Positions 17,041 to 25,606 of a DNA stretch of 64,000 nt are shown here, piece by piece (positions within the stretch are counted from its first letter, which is position 1; every line of letters begins with the position of its first letter). Position numbers and translations under genes: made by a program. The notes beneath the pieces were generated by a model. It was not told the origin of the DNA. It made no database searches and was given only the letters and a program-made list of their open reading frames with translations. The stretch spans positions 574,827-638,826 of the forward strand of contig NZ_JBEXMJ010000002.1 of the NCBI RefSeq assembly GCF_040610475.1, in the 5' to 3' direction. This stretch comes from Actinopolymorpha sp. NPDC004070 (GTDB lineage Bacteria > Actinomycetota > Actinomycetes > Propionibacteriales > Actinopolymorphaceae).

Positions 17041-17681
17041 GCGTCGCCGTGGTGGGCGAACAGCAACGCGCCCGGGGAACTCTGGTCGAGGCCGAGCAGC
17101 ATCTGGGCCGACACCGTGAGACCGGCGCCCTGGACCCATTCAGCCACCTGCTCCGGCCGGCGTCGGTGGACGTGGACCTTCATCGGGTGGCCGCCGTAGC
17201 CCTCCGTCTTCAGCGTCGAGCGGTCGCCGACGTGGAAGCCGAGCAGCAGCGGACCGCCCGGACGCAGCACCCGCCGGAAGTGCCCGAGCACCGTCGGCAC
17301 CACCTCGTCGGGTACGTGGATCAGCGACCAGAACGCCACCAGGCCGGCGACCGAGGAGTCGGCGAGTGGCAGCTCGGTCATCGAGCCCACCTCGAACCGC
17401 AGCCCGGAGTGGTCACGGCGGGCCACGTCGATCATCGCCGGTGACAGGTCCAGGCCGAAGGCGTCGAGCCCCAGCGCGTGCAGGTGCGCGGTCACGTGAC
17501 CCGGCCCGCAGCCCACGTCCGCCACCGGGCCGTCACCGGCGGCGTGCACGAGTTCGGCGAACACCGCCAGCCCCGCCCGCAGGTACGGCGCACCGGCCAG
17601 CGCGCCACGCAGCCGCTCGGCGTAGCTGGCCGCGACCGTGTCGTAGGAGGTACGGGTGTCCGCCAGCCAGTCCGTGGTCAC
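17037..17681 (-). CDS. Class I SAM-dependent methyltransferase
   Basis: 214 aa. YDTVAASYAERLRG start helix, motif I VADVGCGPGHVTAHL, GLDLSPAMI, MTELPLADSSVAGLVAFWSLIHVP and LRPGGPLLLGFHVG. GTG 17679-17681 overlaps the TGA of the upstream gene (GTGA), so the two are translationally coupled. The stop is read from CTAG shared with the convergent VOC gene. The substrate is unknown. Confidence 0.88.
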   Translation of the reverse strand: MTTDWLADTRTSYDTVAASYAERLRGALAGAPYLRAGLAVFAELVHAAGDGPVADVGCGPGHVTAHLHALGLDAFGLDLSPAMIDVARRDHSGLRFEVGSMTELPLADSSVAGLVAFWSLIHVPDEVVPTVLGHFRRVLRPGGPLLLGFHVGDRSTLKTEGYGGHPMKVHVHRRRPEQVAEWVQGAGLTVSAQMLLGLDQSSPGALLFAHHGDA

Positions 17682-18241
17682 AACGGCTTCCCGGGCGGGG
17701 CGGCGTCCTGGTCGAGGGTCACCTGCCGGCCACGCAGGACCGGGTGGCGTACGAGCCGGTCCACCAGGTCGGCCGGTCCGCCGACGCAGGTCCAGTCGTC
17801 GTCCCACATCGTCGACACCAGCCAGGAGTGGTCCGCGGGAAACATCAGATTGGGCAGCGCACCCAGCCAGAACGACCCGGCCTCCTGGTGCCGCCAGGTC
17901 GCTGCCTGCTCCGGCCCGGCCTCCACCAGCACGTACGGCCAACCGGTGTAGAGGGTGACCGTGGGCGCGTCGGGGAAGACGATGTCGTCGGCGCCGGTGT
18001 CGAGGTAACCAATCCACCACGGCTGGTCCGGCGACTGCTCGCGCAGCAGCGAGAGCAGGGCGCGGTCACGTTCGTACTGCTCGCCGGTCTCCTGGGGAAG
18101 GAGCACGGTGGCGTACGCCTCGAAGACCGGCGGAACGGCGGCGGTGATGGTCCGGCTGACGGAGGTGCCGCGCATGATCCACATGACATCGGCACCGGTC
18201 CCGATCCGCCACGTGCGTCCGTCCCGTTCTCTGGTGACCAC
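17678..18241 (-). CDS. Hypothetical protein coupled to a methyltransferase
   Basis: 187 aa, soluble, no recognised domain. It is rich in aromatic and acidic residues, with GADVMWIMRGTSVSRTITAAVPPVFEAYATV near the N-terminus and MWDDDWTCVGGP near the C-terminus, a pattern reminiscent of small alpha/beta immunity-like proteins, but I cannot assign it. GTG 18239-18241 has TAGCCT six bases upstream (leaderless). It shares a 4-nt overlap with the downstream methyltransferase, which suggests joint function. Confidence 0.75.
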   Translation of the reverse strand: MVTRERDGRTWRIGTGADVMWIMRGTSVSRTITAAVPPVFEAYATVLLPQETGEQYERDRALLSLLREQSPDQPWWIGYLDTGADDIVFPDAPTVTLYTGWPYVLVEAGPEQAATWRHQEAGSFWLGALPNLMFPADHSWLVSTMWDDDWTCVGGPADLVDRLVRHPVLRGRQVTLDQDAAPPGKPL

Positions 18242-18353
18242 CCGCTCAGGCTAGGGCAACCCTTGGCCACGTCCCGCTCACCCACGATGCCGCGATCCTG
18301 GTAGCGAGTGGGACTGGGCCGCTCGGGGTTGGTGGGGCTGGAACGGAGGGTAG

Positions 18354-18554
18354 GGGCACCGTACGCGAGAGGTCAGGGGCTTCAGCCGGCTGCTCACCGA
18401 CCACCGGGGCACGACCATCTACACCAACAGCGGGCCCGGACAGGCCGGTGGCGACGGCTTCATCACCGGCGACGCACAGAACCGGACGTACACCTGGCAG
18501 GCGGTACGCGTCACACATGCGGCGCCGGCCGAGGTCGTCTTCACCCCCAGGTGA
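18354..18554 (+). pseudogene. 5'-truncated PF03640-like lipoprotein remnant
   Basis: The reading frame encodes RTREVRGFSRLLTDHRG, then a short linker and GDGFITG...RTYTWQAVRV...VVFTPR, closely matching the C-terminal ends of the two intact paralogues downstream. An in-frame TAG at 18351-18353 sits directly upstream and there is no start codon, so the signal peptide and lipobox are lost. Like the copy at 19.2 kb it lacks the central C...C...W segment of the repeat. First member of a four-copy tandem array. Confidence 0.75.
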
Positions 18555-18575
18555 CCATCGGATCAGAGGGTTCGG

Positions 18576-19179
18576 ATGACCAGTTCGACGTCAAGAAGCG
18601 GCGACTCGACCTGGGGACTGTTGGCTCTGCTCGCTGTCGTCGTGACCGCCATGGTGACCCGCTGCCAGAGCCCACTCCCGACGAAGCGAGGAGTGCCGGT
18701 GAGCTCGGAGTTTCCGGTGCCCACCTCCAGTACGGAGGGGGGCCCGCATCCGTCGTACTCCCCGACGGTGGGGCCGACGAGCCTGGGCACCCGGGCACTC
18801 CCGGGGGGGCAGCCGGCTGCTTTCCGATCACCGCGGGTTCACGGTCTACGTCACCGACAGCTATCCCACAAGCCAGGCCGTCCCGCGCTGCAAGGGCGTG
18901 TGTACGAACATCTGGCGCCCGGTGGTGGTCGGGTCGGCGAGTGTCCGGTCGACGGTCGCCGGCGTGCCCGGGAAGACCTTCGGGACCCTTCCGCTGCCCG
19001 GCGGCCAGCACCAGCTCACCACCAACGGTCGCCGCGTCTACACGTTCGTGGTCGACAGGCTGCCCGGACAGACCCGCGGGCAGAAGTTCCGGACCAGCAG
19101 CGCGACCGGTGACGTCTACACCTGGTCGGTGGTCGTCCTTCCGTCGACCGCTACGGCGACGATCCGGTTGGAGCGATGA
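18576..19179 (+). pseudogene. Frameshifted PF03640-like lipoprotein gene
   Basis: ATG 18576 follows AGAGGG by about five bases and opens a hydrophobic leader (WGLLALLAVVVTAMVTRC). The frame reads correctly to LGTRALPGG near 18809, then must shift by one base to continue as SRLLSDHRGFTVYV, CKGVCTNIWRPVVVG, QLTTNGRRVYTFVVD and the usual YTWSVVVLP end at 19179. The shift falls in a run of seven G (18803-18809); six G would restore one frame. The middle CxGxCxxxW repeat signature is present. Genuine frameshift, slippage-based switching or a sequencing error in the homopolymer are all possible. Confidence 0.8.
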
Positions 19180-19217
19180 GTTGAAGCGATGAATACAAAG
19201 ATGGGTACGGAGTCAGC

Positions 19218-19652
19218 ATGATGAACCAAGCGCGGTCTCTGGACGACCGATTCACACCGCGCCCGCGGCCGCGCCGGCCCCAGACCGTCGTACGGGCCGC
19301 AGCCACCGTCGTGGCCGCGGTGATGGTCGCCACCCTGCTCACCGGATGCCAGCGAGGCTCACCGTCCGAACGCGGCAAACCAGCCGGGTGGGTGCCGAGC
19401 GCACTGCCGGCGTACACCGCGACGGTGCAGGCGGCGGCGGTGCGTACGCGCGAGGTCAAGGGCTACAGCCGCATCCTGACCACCACCCAGGGCCTCAGCA
19501 TCTACGTCAACACCTTCGTCGCGGACCGGCCCGGGGAGCTTCAGGGCGACCTGTTCATCACCGGCTCGTCCAGCGGGCGGACCTACACCTGGCGTGCCGT
19601 ACGAGTCCCGAAGAACGCACCCACCGACGTCGTCTTCAAGCCACGGAAGTGA
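19218..19652 (+). CDS. Short PF03640-like lipoprotein (central segment missing)
   Basis: 144 aa. Arg-rich N-terminus, hydrophobic segment and lipobox LLTGC, so a secreted lipid-anchored protein. Its body matches the neighbouring full-length copy at both ends (GYSRILTTTQGLSIYVN and GDLFITG...RTYTWRAVRVP), but lacks about 55 residues that carry CxGxCxxxWHPVVVG and the second half-repeat start. The same segment is missing from the remnant at 18.4 kb. It is probably translated, since start, lipobox and stop are intact, but it may be non-functional. The ATG is at 19218, next to another ATG at 19221. Confidence 0.7.
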   Translation: MMNQARSLDDRFTPRPRPRRPQTVVRAAATVVAAVMVATLLTGCQRGSPSERGKPAGWVPSALPAYTATVQAAAVRTREVKGYSRILTTTQGLSIYVNTFVADRPGELQGDLFITGSSSGRTYTWRAVRVPKNAPTDVVFKPRK

Positions 19653-19656
19653 ACCG

Positions 19657-20259
19657 GTGACGAACCGAGCGCAGGCCCTGTGCGGACGCATCCCGCAGCG
19701 CAGACAGCGTGCGGCGGCAGGCGTCGTACGGTCGGCCATGGCCGCGGCGGTGGTCGCCGTGCTGCTGGCGGCCGGGTGCGGGGGAAACCCCAAGCCCTCC
19801 GAGCCCGACAAGGCGGTCGGCTTCGTGCCGAGCGCGCCGCCGGCGTACACGCCCACGGTCGGGCCGTCGACGTTGCGGACCCGGGACATCGCGGGCTTCA
19901 GCCGCCTCCTGACCGACCATCGCGGGCTGACCATCTACATCAACAACGCGCCAGTCGACTCCAAGGTGGGCGTGTGTGCCGGGTCCTGCACCTCGGTGTG
20001 GCATCCGGTCGTCGTGGGAACCGCCGACCTGGCGGACCCGGGCACGTTGGGCGTCCGGATCGGCGTCCTGGACCGTCCGGGCAGCCTGCACCAGATCACC
20101 GTGAACGGACGCCGCGCCTACACGTTCGTGGACGACAGGCCCGGGCAGGCAAGGGGCGACCGCTTCATCACCGGCGGACCGAAAGGGCGCACCTACACCT
20201 GGCGGGCCGTCGTGGTCCCCGACAACGCGCCCACCCGGGTCGTCCTCAAACCCAAGTAG
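19657..20259 (+). CDS. PF03640-type secreted-repeat lipoprotein (intact copy)
   Basis: 200 aa from GTG 19657, four bases after the previous stop. The signal peptide ends in a lipobox (LLAAGC). The body follows the 'secreted repeat of unknown function' layout: a linker with PPAYTPTV, GFSRLLTDHRGLTIYIN, CAGSCTSVWHPVVVG, a glycine-rich strand, HQITVNGRRAYTFVDDRPGQA and a closing YTWRAVVVP strand. Members are extracytoplasmic and of unknown role, sometimes near electron-transfer genes. It is the only one of the four tandem copies that appears complete. Confidence 0.85.
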   Translation: MTNRAQALCGRIPQRRQRAAAGVVRSAMAAAVVAVLLAAGCGGNPKPSEPDKAVGFVPSAPPAYTPTVGPSTLRTRDIAGFSRLLTDHRGLTIYINNAPVDSKVGVCAGSCTSVWHPVVVGTADLADPGTLGVRIGVLDRPGSLHQITVNGRRAYTFVDDRPGQARGDRFITGGPKGRTYTWRAVVVPDNAPTRVVLKPK

Positions 20260-20295
20260 GAGGCCGCCGCGTGGCGTACGGCCCCCCGGCGGGTG

Positions 20296-21546
20296 TCACG
20301 CGGCCCGGTCGGCGGCCTCGTCGGATGCAGGCTGTACGGCGGGCAGCGGGCGGACGCTGGCGGCGATGAGGAGGGCCAGGCCCAGCAGGGCGGCCACGAC
20401 CACCAGGGCGCGCAGCACGGTGATGTGGTGGCCGAGGAAGCCGATGGCGGGCGGGCCGGCGAGGAACGCGCAGTAGCCGATCGAGGCGATGACGCTGACC
20501 CGGGCGGCTGCCCGCCGCGGGTCGTCCCCACCGGCACTCATGCCGACCGGGAAGCCGAGCGACGCGCCGAGGCCCCACAGCAGGGCGCCGACGTAGGCGA
20601 GGCTCGGCACCGGCGAGAAGACGAATACAGCCACGCCGAGGATGCCGATCAGGGCGATGGTGCGGACCACGCGGACCCGGCCGTACCGGTCCAGCAGCCC
20701 GGGCCCGAACCAGCGACCCGCCGTCATGGCGGTGAGGAAGCCGGCGAAGGCGAGTGTGCCCAGCGGGGCCGACACCCCGTGACCGTCGATGGCGGCGACG
20801 CTGATCCAGTCGTTGCCGACTCCCTCGGCGAAGGCGAAGGTGAGGACGAAGAGCCCGATGAGCAGGGTGCGCGGCTCCCGCCAGGCGGTCAGCGCACCGC
20901 CACCCCGGGGCTGCTCGGCGCCGTCCTGGCCGGCCTCGTCCTGCTCCGTCCCGTCGTGGTCGGGGACGAACCGCCGCGTGAACCACACCACGGGGATCAC
21001 CACCAGCACCGCGACCGCGGCCAGGTGCACGGCCACCTCCACGTGCAGCGCCACCATGGCGGCGCCGACCAAGGCGCCGGCGACGGTGCCGAGGCTGAAG
21101 CCGGCGTGGAAGCGGGACATGATCGACCGGGCGAGGTGGCGTTCGACCACCGTGCCCTGGACATTCATCGCGACGTCCCAGGCGCCGTTGCCGAAGCCGA
21201 GCAGGAACAACCCGATCACCACCGGGACGACGCCGATGAGCGAGCCGAGAGCCGCCGTGGTCAGGCCGACGCCGAGCAGGATGGCCATCGCCCTGACGGT
21301 GCGGGCCGAACCGATCCGGGTGACGACCGGCCCGGACAACGGGAGCGCCAGCAGGGAACCCACGGCGACCGCGAGGAGCACCAGGCCGAGCGCGGCCGAG
21401 TCGAGTTCGAGGCGGTCGCGGATCTGCGGGATCCGGGAAGCCCAGCTGGCGAACGCGAAACCCGAGCCGATGAACGCGGCGTAGGTCGCCGCCGTGGCGG
21501 CGCGAACCGCGGTCGGCGTCGTACGTCCGGCAATGGTCGAGGTCAT
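20296..21546 (-). CDS. MFS transporter
   Basis: 416 aa, twelve predicted TM segments with the large cytoplasmic loop between TM6 and TM7 (acidic EQDEAGQDGAEQ). The first half has SRIPQIRDRLEL and GSARTVRA after TM2 (a degenerate MFS motif A); the sugar/fucose-permease-like MNVQG and RSIMSRFHAGFSLG elements resemble the YbjJ-like MFS group. The substrate is unknown. ATG 21544-21546 is chosen because AAGGA lies about six bases upstream; the longer frame to 21600 has no such signal. Confidence 0.88.
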   Translation of the reverse strand: MTSTIAGRTTPTAVRAATAATYAAFIGSGFAFASWASRIPQIRDRLELDSAALGLVLLAVAVGSLLALPLSGPVVTRIGSARTVRAMAILLGVGLTTAALGSLIGVVPVVIGLFLLGFGNGAWDVAMNVQGTVVERHLARSIMSRFHAGFSLGTVAGALVGAAMVALHVEVAVHLAAVAVLVVIPVVWFTRRFVPDHDGTEQDEAGQDGAEQPRGGGALTAWREPRTLLIGLFVLTFAFAEGVGNDWISVAAIDGHGVSAPLGTLAFAGFLTAMTAGRWFGPGLLDRYGRVRVVRTIALIGILGVAVFVFSPVPSLAYVGALLWGLGASLGFPVGMSAGGDDPRRAAARVSVIASIGYCAFLAGPPAIGFLGHHITVLRALVVVAALLGLALLIAASVRPLPAVQPASDEAADRAA

Positions 21547-21732
21547 GGCGTCCTTAGGGGGCTGAAGGGGCGCGAGAACGAAGCGGGCGAGGAACGGCAC
21601 CGGTCCGCGCGCGTACGGCCGACCCTAGAACACCGCTCCGACGTCGCCACCGCCCGGGAACTGGGGGCGTTCCCCGAAGAGCTCGTATCCCCGGTCGCTT
21701 CGCCGGGCCGCCCCGGACAAAGCGGTGGATAC

Positions 21733-22083
21733 GTGACACCAGCCTGCGCACGTGATCGCAAGACGAAGGACGACGGGTTCGACGGCACTCACCTGGCGGA
21801 GCTGCTGAGCCGTCATGCGGTCACCCGGATCGCCCTCGGCGGGGGCATGTCGGAGATGTGTGTCGCCGCGACCGCCCGAACCGCCCTGGCGCGCGGCCTC
21901 GGCCTCGTGATGCCGCACGACGGCCACGCGACGTACGACATCGGTGTGGCCCCTGGCATCGCCGACCCGGTGCCGGCGGCGATGGCCTCGCGCGTGGCGG
22001 AGTGGTCGCTCGGGGAGGAGGTCGAGATCCGAACCATGGTGGGCTTCGCGGTGCAGGCGCTGGAGGCCGCTGCTCAGCTGTAG
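21733..22083 (+). pseudogene. 5'-truncated isochorismatase-like cysteine hydrolase
   Basis: The frame encodes RKTKDDGFDGTHLAELLSR, then VTRIALGGGMSEMCVAATARTAL and GLVMPHDGHATYD, the second half of an isochorismatase-family hydrolase with the catalytic Cys (SEMCV) and probably the Lys. The N-terminal strand with the catalytic Asp is absent; upstream sequence to about 21656 stays in frame but resembles nothing. A GTG at 21733 could start a 116-residue product, which would lack part of the triad. Confidence 0.7.
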
Positions 22084-22131
22084 CTCTTCGGAGTGCGAGG
22101 GCTGTCGGTGGGGTCTGGGATCCTGCGCGGC

Positions 22132-22983
22132 ATGGACGACGGCGAACTGATCGACGTAGGGGACGTGACGCTCTTCGTACGCCAGCTCGGTGAGCGCCGG
22201 CGAGACAAGCCGTCGTTGCTGGTGCTGCACGGTGGGCCGGACGTGGGCCACAGCTACCTGCTGCCCGGGTTCGAGCCCCTGGCGCGTGACCATCACGTGG
22301 TCCTGTTCGACTTTCGCGGGTGCGGGCGGAGCAGTCGCGGTCTGCCCGAGGAAGCTCTGCAGCCGGAGTACGTCGTCGAGGACGCCCGTCGGCTGGTCGA
22401 CGTCCTCGGGCTGGGGCAGGTCGACCTGGTGGGCTTCTCCTCCGGAGGGCGCGCCGCCGTGCAGTTCGTGAACAGGCATCCCGGCCAGGTGCGCCGACTC
22501 GTGCTGGCCTCGAGCTCGGCGTACAGCTCCGCCGACAACGAGCCGTATCTGCGGGACTAGGAGGAGTACCAACGACGTCAGCGGGCAGAGGACGCCCAGC
22601 ACGGCGCGCTGCGCAACTCTACGATCTTCGTCTGGAATCTCCACCTGGCACCCGCGTATCTCGACCTGATCAGGGACCTGGACGAGGGTGACTGGAGCCA
22701 CGAGGCCTACCTCGCCGGGCGGATGCATCCGTGGTTCACCGGTGATCCGGAGGAGATCCTGCGGACCTGGGGGAAGCCGATCCTCATCCTGCACGGAGAA
22801 AAGGACATGGGCTTCCCCGTACAACTCGCCCGACGTCTGCACGCCGCGCTGCCCACCAGCGAGCTGGCGACCATCGAGGACACCGCGCACATGTGCCACT
22901 TCGAGAAACCCGAGGTCTGGTCCGAGCACATCCGTACGTTCCTGAACGGGAATGCCTTGGACGGACCGGCGGCGGGTTCCTAG
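22132..22983 (+). pseudogene. Alpha/beta hydrolase interrupted by an in-frame amber codon
   Basis: From ATG 22132 the first 142 codons give a normal alpha/beta-hydrolase N-terminal half: VLHGGPDVGHSY (oxyanion region), DFRGCGRSSRG and the nucleophile elbow GFSSGG. A TAG at 22558-22560 interrupts it, and the same frame continues with EEYQRRQRAEDA, GKPILILHGEKDMGFP (acid residue) and ATIEDTAHMCHFEKP (catalytic His) to TAG at 22981. Restoring one codon gives a 283-residue enzyme, so this is a recent nonsense mutation. No recoding signal is visible. Confidence 0.85.
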
Positions 22984-22992
22984 TGTTCGCGC

Positions 22993-23391
22993 ATGGACCT
23001 TTCGGAGATCACCCGACTGACAGAGGTCAACCGGCGAGCGTGGGACGTGGTGGCGCGGACACGCCCCGATGGACTGAGGTCCGCCGAGTCCTTTGCCAGG
23101 GGTGTGGGGAACTTCGATCCGTCGGAGCTGCCCATCTCCAGCCGGGCGACTATCGTGGCATCCTGTCTCAGGCGCGATGGCCACCTGCTCCTGGAGGAGA
23201 TGCATCCTCTACGCGGCTGCTTCGTGGGCGATGTCGTGACAGCGTTGGCCCGAGCAGGAATGCGCATCGAACTGCTGGACGAGTACTTCTCACCTCCGGA
23301 GTCCGCCGACGTCCCGGCCGCTGACGTCGAGCAACTGGGCAGGTTCCCGAACGACTTCACTCTGCTCGCGAGGAAGGACGCCGACCGGTAG
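22993..23391 (+). pseudogene. SAM methyltransferase with its catalytic core deleted
   Basis: 132 codons, open frame. The first 37 residues (ITRLTEVNRRAWDVVARTRPDG...SAESFARG) are the cap of a common methyltransferase family. The Rossmann core with the SAM-binding glycines is missing. The text resumes at RRDGHLLLEEMHPL, then jumps again to VGDVVTALARAGMRIELLDEY and ends with NDFTLLARK, the usual C-terminus. Two in-frame deletions explain this. It cannot bind SAM as it stands. TAGTGT (22981-22986) is a leaderless-type -10; its TAG doubles as the stop of the broken hydrolase. Confidence 0.75.
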
Positions 23392-23425
23392 GCCCGCCAC
23401 TTGAACGCGAAGAAGGAGAATCAGG

Positions 23426-23866
23426 GTGACGATTCGGCGGATGGATCACGTGAGCGTCGTCGTCGACGACCTCGAGGCTGCCAAGGCGTTCTTCCTCGAG
23501 CTCGGCATGGAACTCGAGGGCGAGGCGCCGATCGAGGGACCTGAGGTGGACCGGCTCAACGGGCTGGACGGGATCCGAGTCGACATCGCGATGATGCGGA
23601 CCCCGGACGGCCACGGCAAGCTCGAACTGACGAAGTTCCACACCCCGACCGCGGTCCCTGCCGAACCGAAGAACGCGCTCGGGAACACGCTGGGTCTGCG
23701 TAGCATCATGTTCGCCGTCGACGACCTCGACGCCACGGTCGCCGGCCTGCGAGCCCACGGCGCCGAACTCGTCGGTGAGGTGGTGCAGTACGGCAACAGC
23801 TACCGGCTCTGCTACGTCTTCGGCCCCGAAGGGATCATCGTCGCGCTGGCCGAGGAACTCGGCTGA
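23426..23866 (+). CDS. VOC-family protein
   Basis: 146 aa with two VOC half-modules: RMDHVSVVVDDLEAAKAFFLELGMELEG with a metal-site His, and NTLGLRSIMFAVDDLDATVAGLRAHGAELVG, closing RLCYVFGPEGIIVALAEELG with the conserved Glu. It could be a glyoxalase-like lyase or dioxygenase-fold protein; the substrate is unknown. GTG 23426 follows AAGGAG at a normal distance. Confidence 0.9.
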   Translation: MTIRRMDHVSVVVDDLEAAKAFFLELGMELEGEAPIEGPEVDRLNGLDGIRVDIAMMRTPDGHGKLELTKFHTPTAVPAEPKNALGNTLGLRSIMFAVDDLDATVAGLRAHGAELVGEVVQYGNSYRLCYVFGPEGIIVALAEELG

Positions 23867-23886
23867 CGGCCCAGGAATCCTCGAAG

Positions 23887-24030
23887 ATGCCCACCGCGCG
23901 CCGCATGCCCCAGCTCGTGGAGCCGATCCACCTGGTGACGTGCTTCTGCCAGGAGCCGGACGCACTCGACCAGCTCGTCGCCGACCTCGAGTCCATCGCC
24001 GCCACGATCGAGGCCGCGGGCTCACGTTAG
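23887..24030 (+). CDS. Possible 47-aa protein or gene remnant
   Basis: ATG 23887 to TAG 24030, ending 13 bp before the next start. The product has an amphipathic C-terminal helix (DALDQLVADLESIAATIEAAG) and a short Cys-containing stretch (LVTCFCQEP). AGGA lies about nine bases upstream. It looks like the C-terminal helix of a larger protein rather than a free-standing family, so it may be another remnant. Confidence 0.35.
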   Translation: MPTARRMPQLVEPIHLVTCFCQEPDALDQLVADLESIAATIEAAGSR

Positions 24031-24043
24031 CCAGGGGAGGGCC

Positions 24044-24817
24044 ATGGGAGACCTGACGCACGTACTGTGGATCGGCGGCCCCGCTGCTGCCGGCAAGACG
24101 ACGGTGAGCCGGCTGCTGGCAAGACGTCACGGCCTGCGGTGGTACAGCGTGGATGCGCACATGATGGAGTACCGGGACCGTGCGGCGGCGGCAGGGGTCG
24201 CCTTGCCGGGTGAGGGTCCGGGTGACTTCGACCGCGGTCCGATGATCTTCGAGGATCTGCGTTCTCTGCCGGGGCCCCTGGTGGTGGTCGAAGGTGCCCT
24301 CGTCACGCCCGGCCTGGCCGCGTCCACGGGCAACGCGGTGTGGCTGATGCCGTCGCAGGAAGAACAGCGAACCAGGCTCGAGAAGCACCACCCGGAAGGC
24401 GTGCACCATGGCTATCTGTGGGGCTGGCAGCTGGTCCGGGACCAACTCGACGCGGCAGCGAACGCGGCCACCATCGTCGTCGACAATCAGTCCGTGAGTC
24501 AGACGGTCGCCGCTGTCGAGAGTCACTTCGCCAGGCAACTGGCGGCGGGTCCGACAGCGCAGGATGTGCAAGAACGGTGGCAGTTGCTGCGCTACGCCAA
24601 CGAGGTCGCTGTCAGCAACAGCTTCAAGGCGTTCGCGCGGGCCTCCGTACCCCCCGATGCCAGTACGGTCGTCCGGACGTACGACTGTGAATGCGGTGAC
24701 CCGGCCTGCGACGCCCTGGGGGAACTGCCCGTGAGCGATGCAGCTGCCGCGCTGACCAGTCCACCGCCGTCACTCCTCGCGCGGGGAAACCACACAAGGA
24801 GCCGTCCTCGTGAGTGA
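24044..24817 (+). CDS. P-loop NTPase / kinase-like protein with C-terminal Cys motif
   Basis: 257 aa. Walker A WIGGPAAAGKTTVSRLLA near the N-terminus, a switch-like DAHMMEYRDRA segment, Walker-B-like GPLVVVEGALVTP, and a lid with RLEKHHPEG: an adenylate-kinase/shikimate-kinase-like fold. The tail contains CECGDPACDALGELPV, a CxCGxxxC pattern that may bind zinc. GGGGAGGG precedes ATG 24044. It overlaps the next gene by 8 nt, so a kinase-phosphotransferase pair may act together. The substrate is unknown. Confidence 0.8.
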   Translation: MGDLTHVLWIGGPAAAGKTTVSRLLARRHGLRWYSVDAHMMEYRDRAAAAGVALPGEGPGDFDRGPMIFEDLRSLPGPLVVVEGALVTPGLAASTGNAVWLMPSQEEQRTRLEKHHPEGVHHGYLWGWQLVRDQLDAAANAATIVVDNQSVSQTVAAVESHFARQLAAGPTAQDVQERWQLLRYANEVAVSNSFKAFARASVPPDASTVVRTYDCECGDPACDALGELPVSDAAAALTSPPPSLLARGNHTRSRPRE

Positions 24818-25583
24818 GCTGCCTGGTGGCCGCATCAACAAGGTCGTGCGCATCGGCAACACGGTTCGGCGACGGCCACCCGGTCGTCCTGACGATACCC
24901 GCGCGCTGCTGAACCACTTCGAAGACCGTGGCTGGGCCGGCGCCCCTCGCTTCCTGGGCGTCGACGACGAGGGCCGCCAGATACTCAGCTACGTTCCAGG
25001 ATGGGTTCCGCTGCCCAGGCTGGTGGCGCAGCCGGCTGAAAGCCAGGTCGCTCCCCCAGGGGTGTGGTCGGACGAGAGCCTTGCCGGGGTGGCCAGGCTC
25101 GTACGGGAGTTCCACGATCTCACCGCAGCGACCCCGCTTGCCGAGGATCAGGAGACCCTCTGTCACAACGACCTGACCCCGAACAACACTGTTTACCGTG
25201 ACGCCGGCGACGGATCCTTCCGCCCGGTGGCGTTCATCGACTGGGACGACTCGACTCCAGGGCCGCGCATCCACGACGTGGCAGACATCTGCTGGATGTA
25301 TCCGTCGGCTCGGTTCGCACCCGACCGCCCCGACCCGAAGACGCTGGGACGGTTGATGCGCCTGATGTGTGACGCCTACGGGCTCCCCGACCGTTCCGCG
25401 CTGATCACGATCGTCCTGACGCGCCATGACCAGACCTGGCGCGGAATCGCGGACCTCGCCGACGCCGGGCACAAGGGCTACCAACTGCTGCGTGACCTGG
25501 GCGCGGTGGAATTCGGACACGCCAACTACGAGTGGACCAAGGCGCACCGGGTGGAGATCGAGCACGCGCTCTGTGACGCTTGA
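24810..25583 (+). CDS. Phosphotransferase (APH fold)
   Basis: 257 aa. Small-lobe strand KVVRIGNTVRR, hinge ILSYVPGWVP, Brenner motif CHNDLTPNNTVY (catalytic Asp, Mg-binding Asn), then FIDWDDSTPGPRIHDVADICWM, the metal-binding Asp and following helix. It belongs to the phosphotransferase-enzyme family that includes aminoglycoside and homoserine kinases; the substrate is unknown. The GTG start lies inside the preceding P-loop gene (8-nt overlap), implying translational coupling. Confidence 0.88.
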   Translation: MSELPGGRINKVVRIGNTVRRRPPGRPDDTRALLNHFEDRGWAGAPRFLGVDDEGRQILSYVPGWVPLPRLVAQPAESQVAPPGVWSDESLAGVARLVREFHDLTAATPLAEDQETLCHNDLTPNNTVYRDAGDGSFRPVAFIDWDDSTPGPRIHDVADICWMYPSARFAPDRPDPKTLGRLMRLMCDAYGLPDRSALITIVLTRHDQTWRGIADLADAGHKGYQLLRDLGAVEFGHANYEWTKAHRVEIEHALCDA

Positions 25584-25606
25584 GCCCGATCAAGGGTCGC
25601 AGGAAT

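Noticed and set aside
20293..22083. 596-codon plus-strand frame through the MFS gene
   Set aside because: Only its last about 120 codons (isochorismatase-like) resemble a protein; the rest is the mirror of a twelve-TM transporter.
22558..22560. Amber codon as a recoding or pyrrolysine site
   Set aside because: No pyl genes or stimulatory structure are seen, and several neighbouring genes are broken in other ways, so simple mutation is enough.
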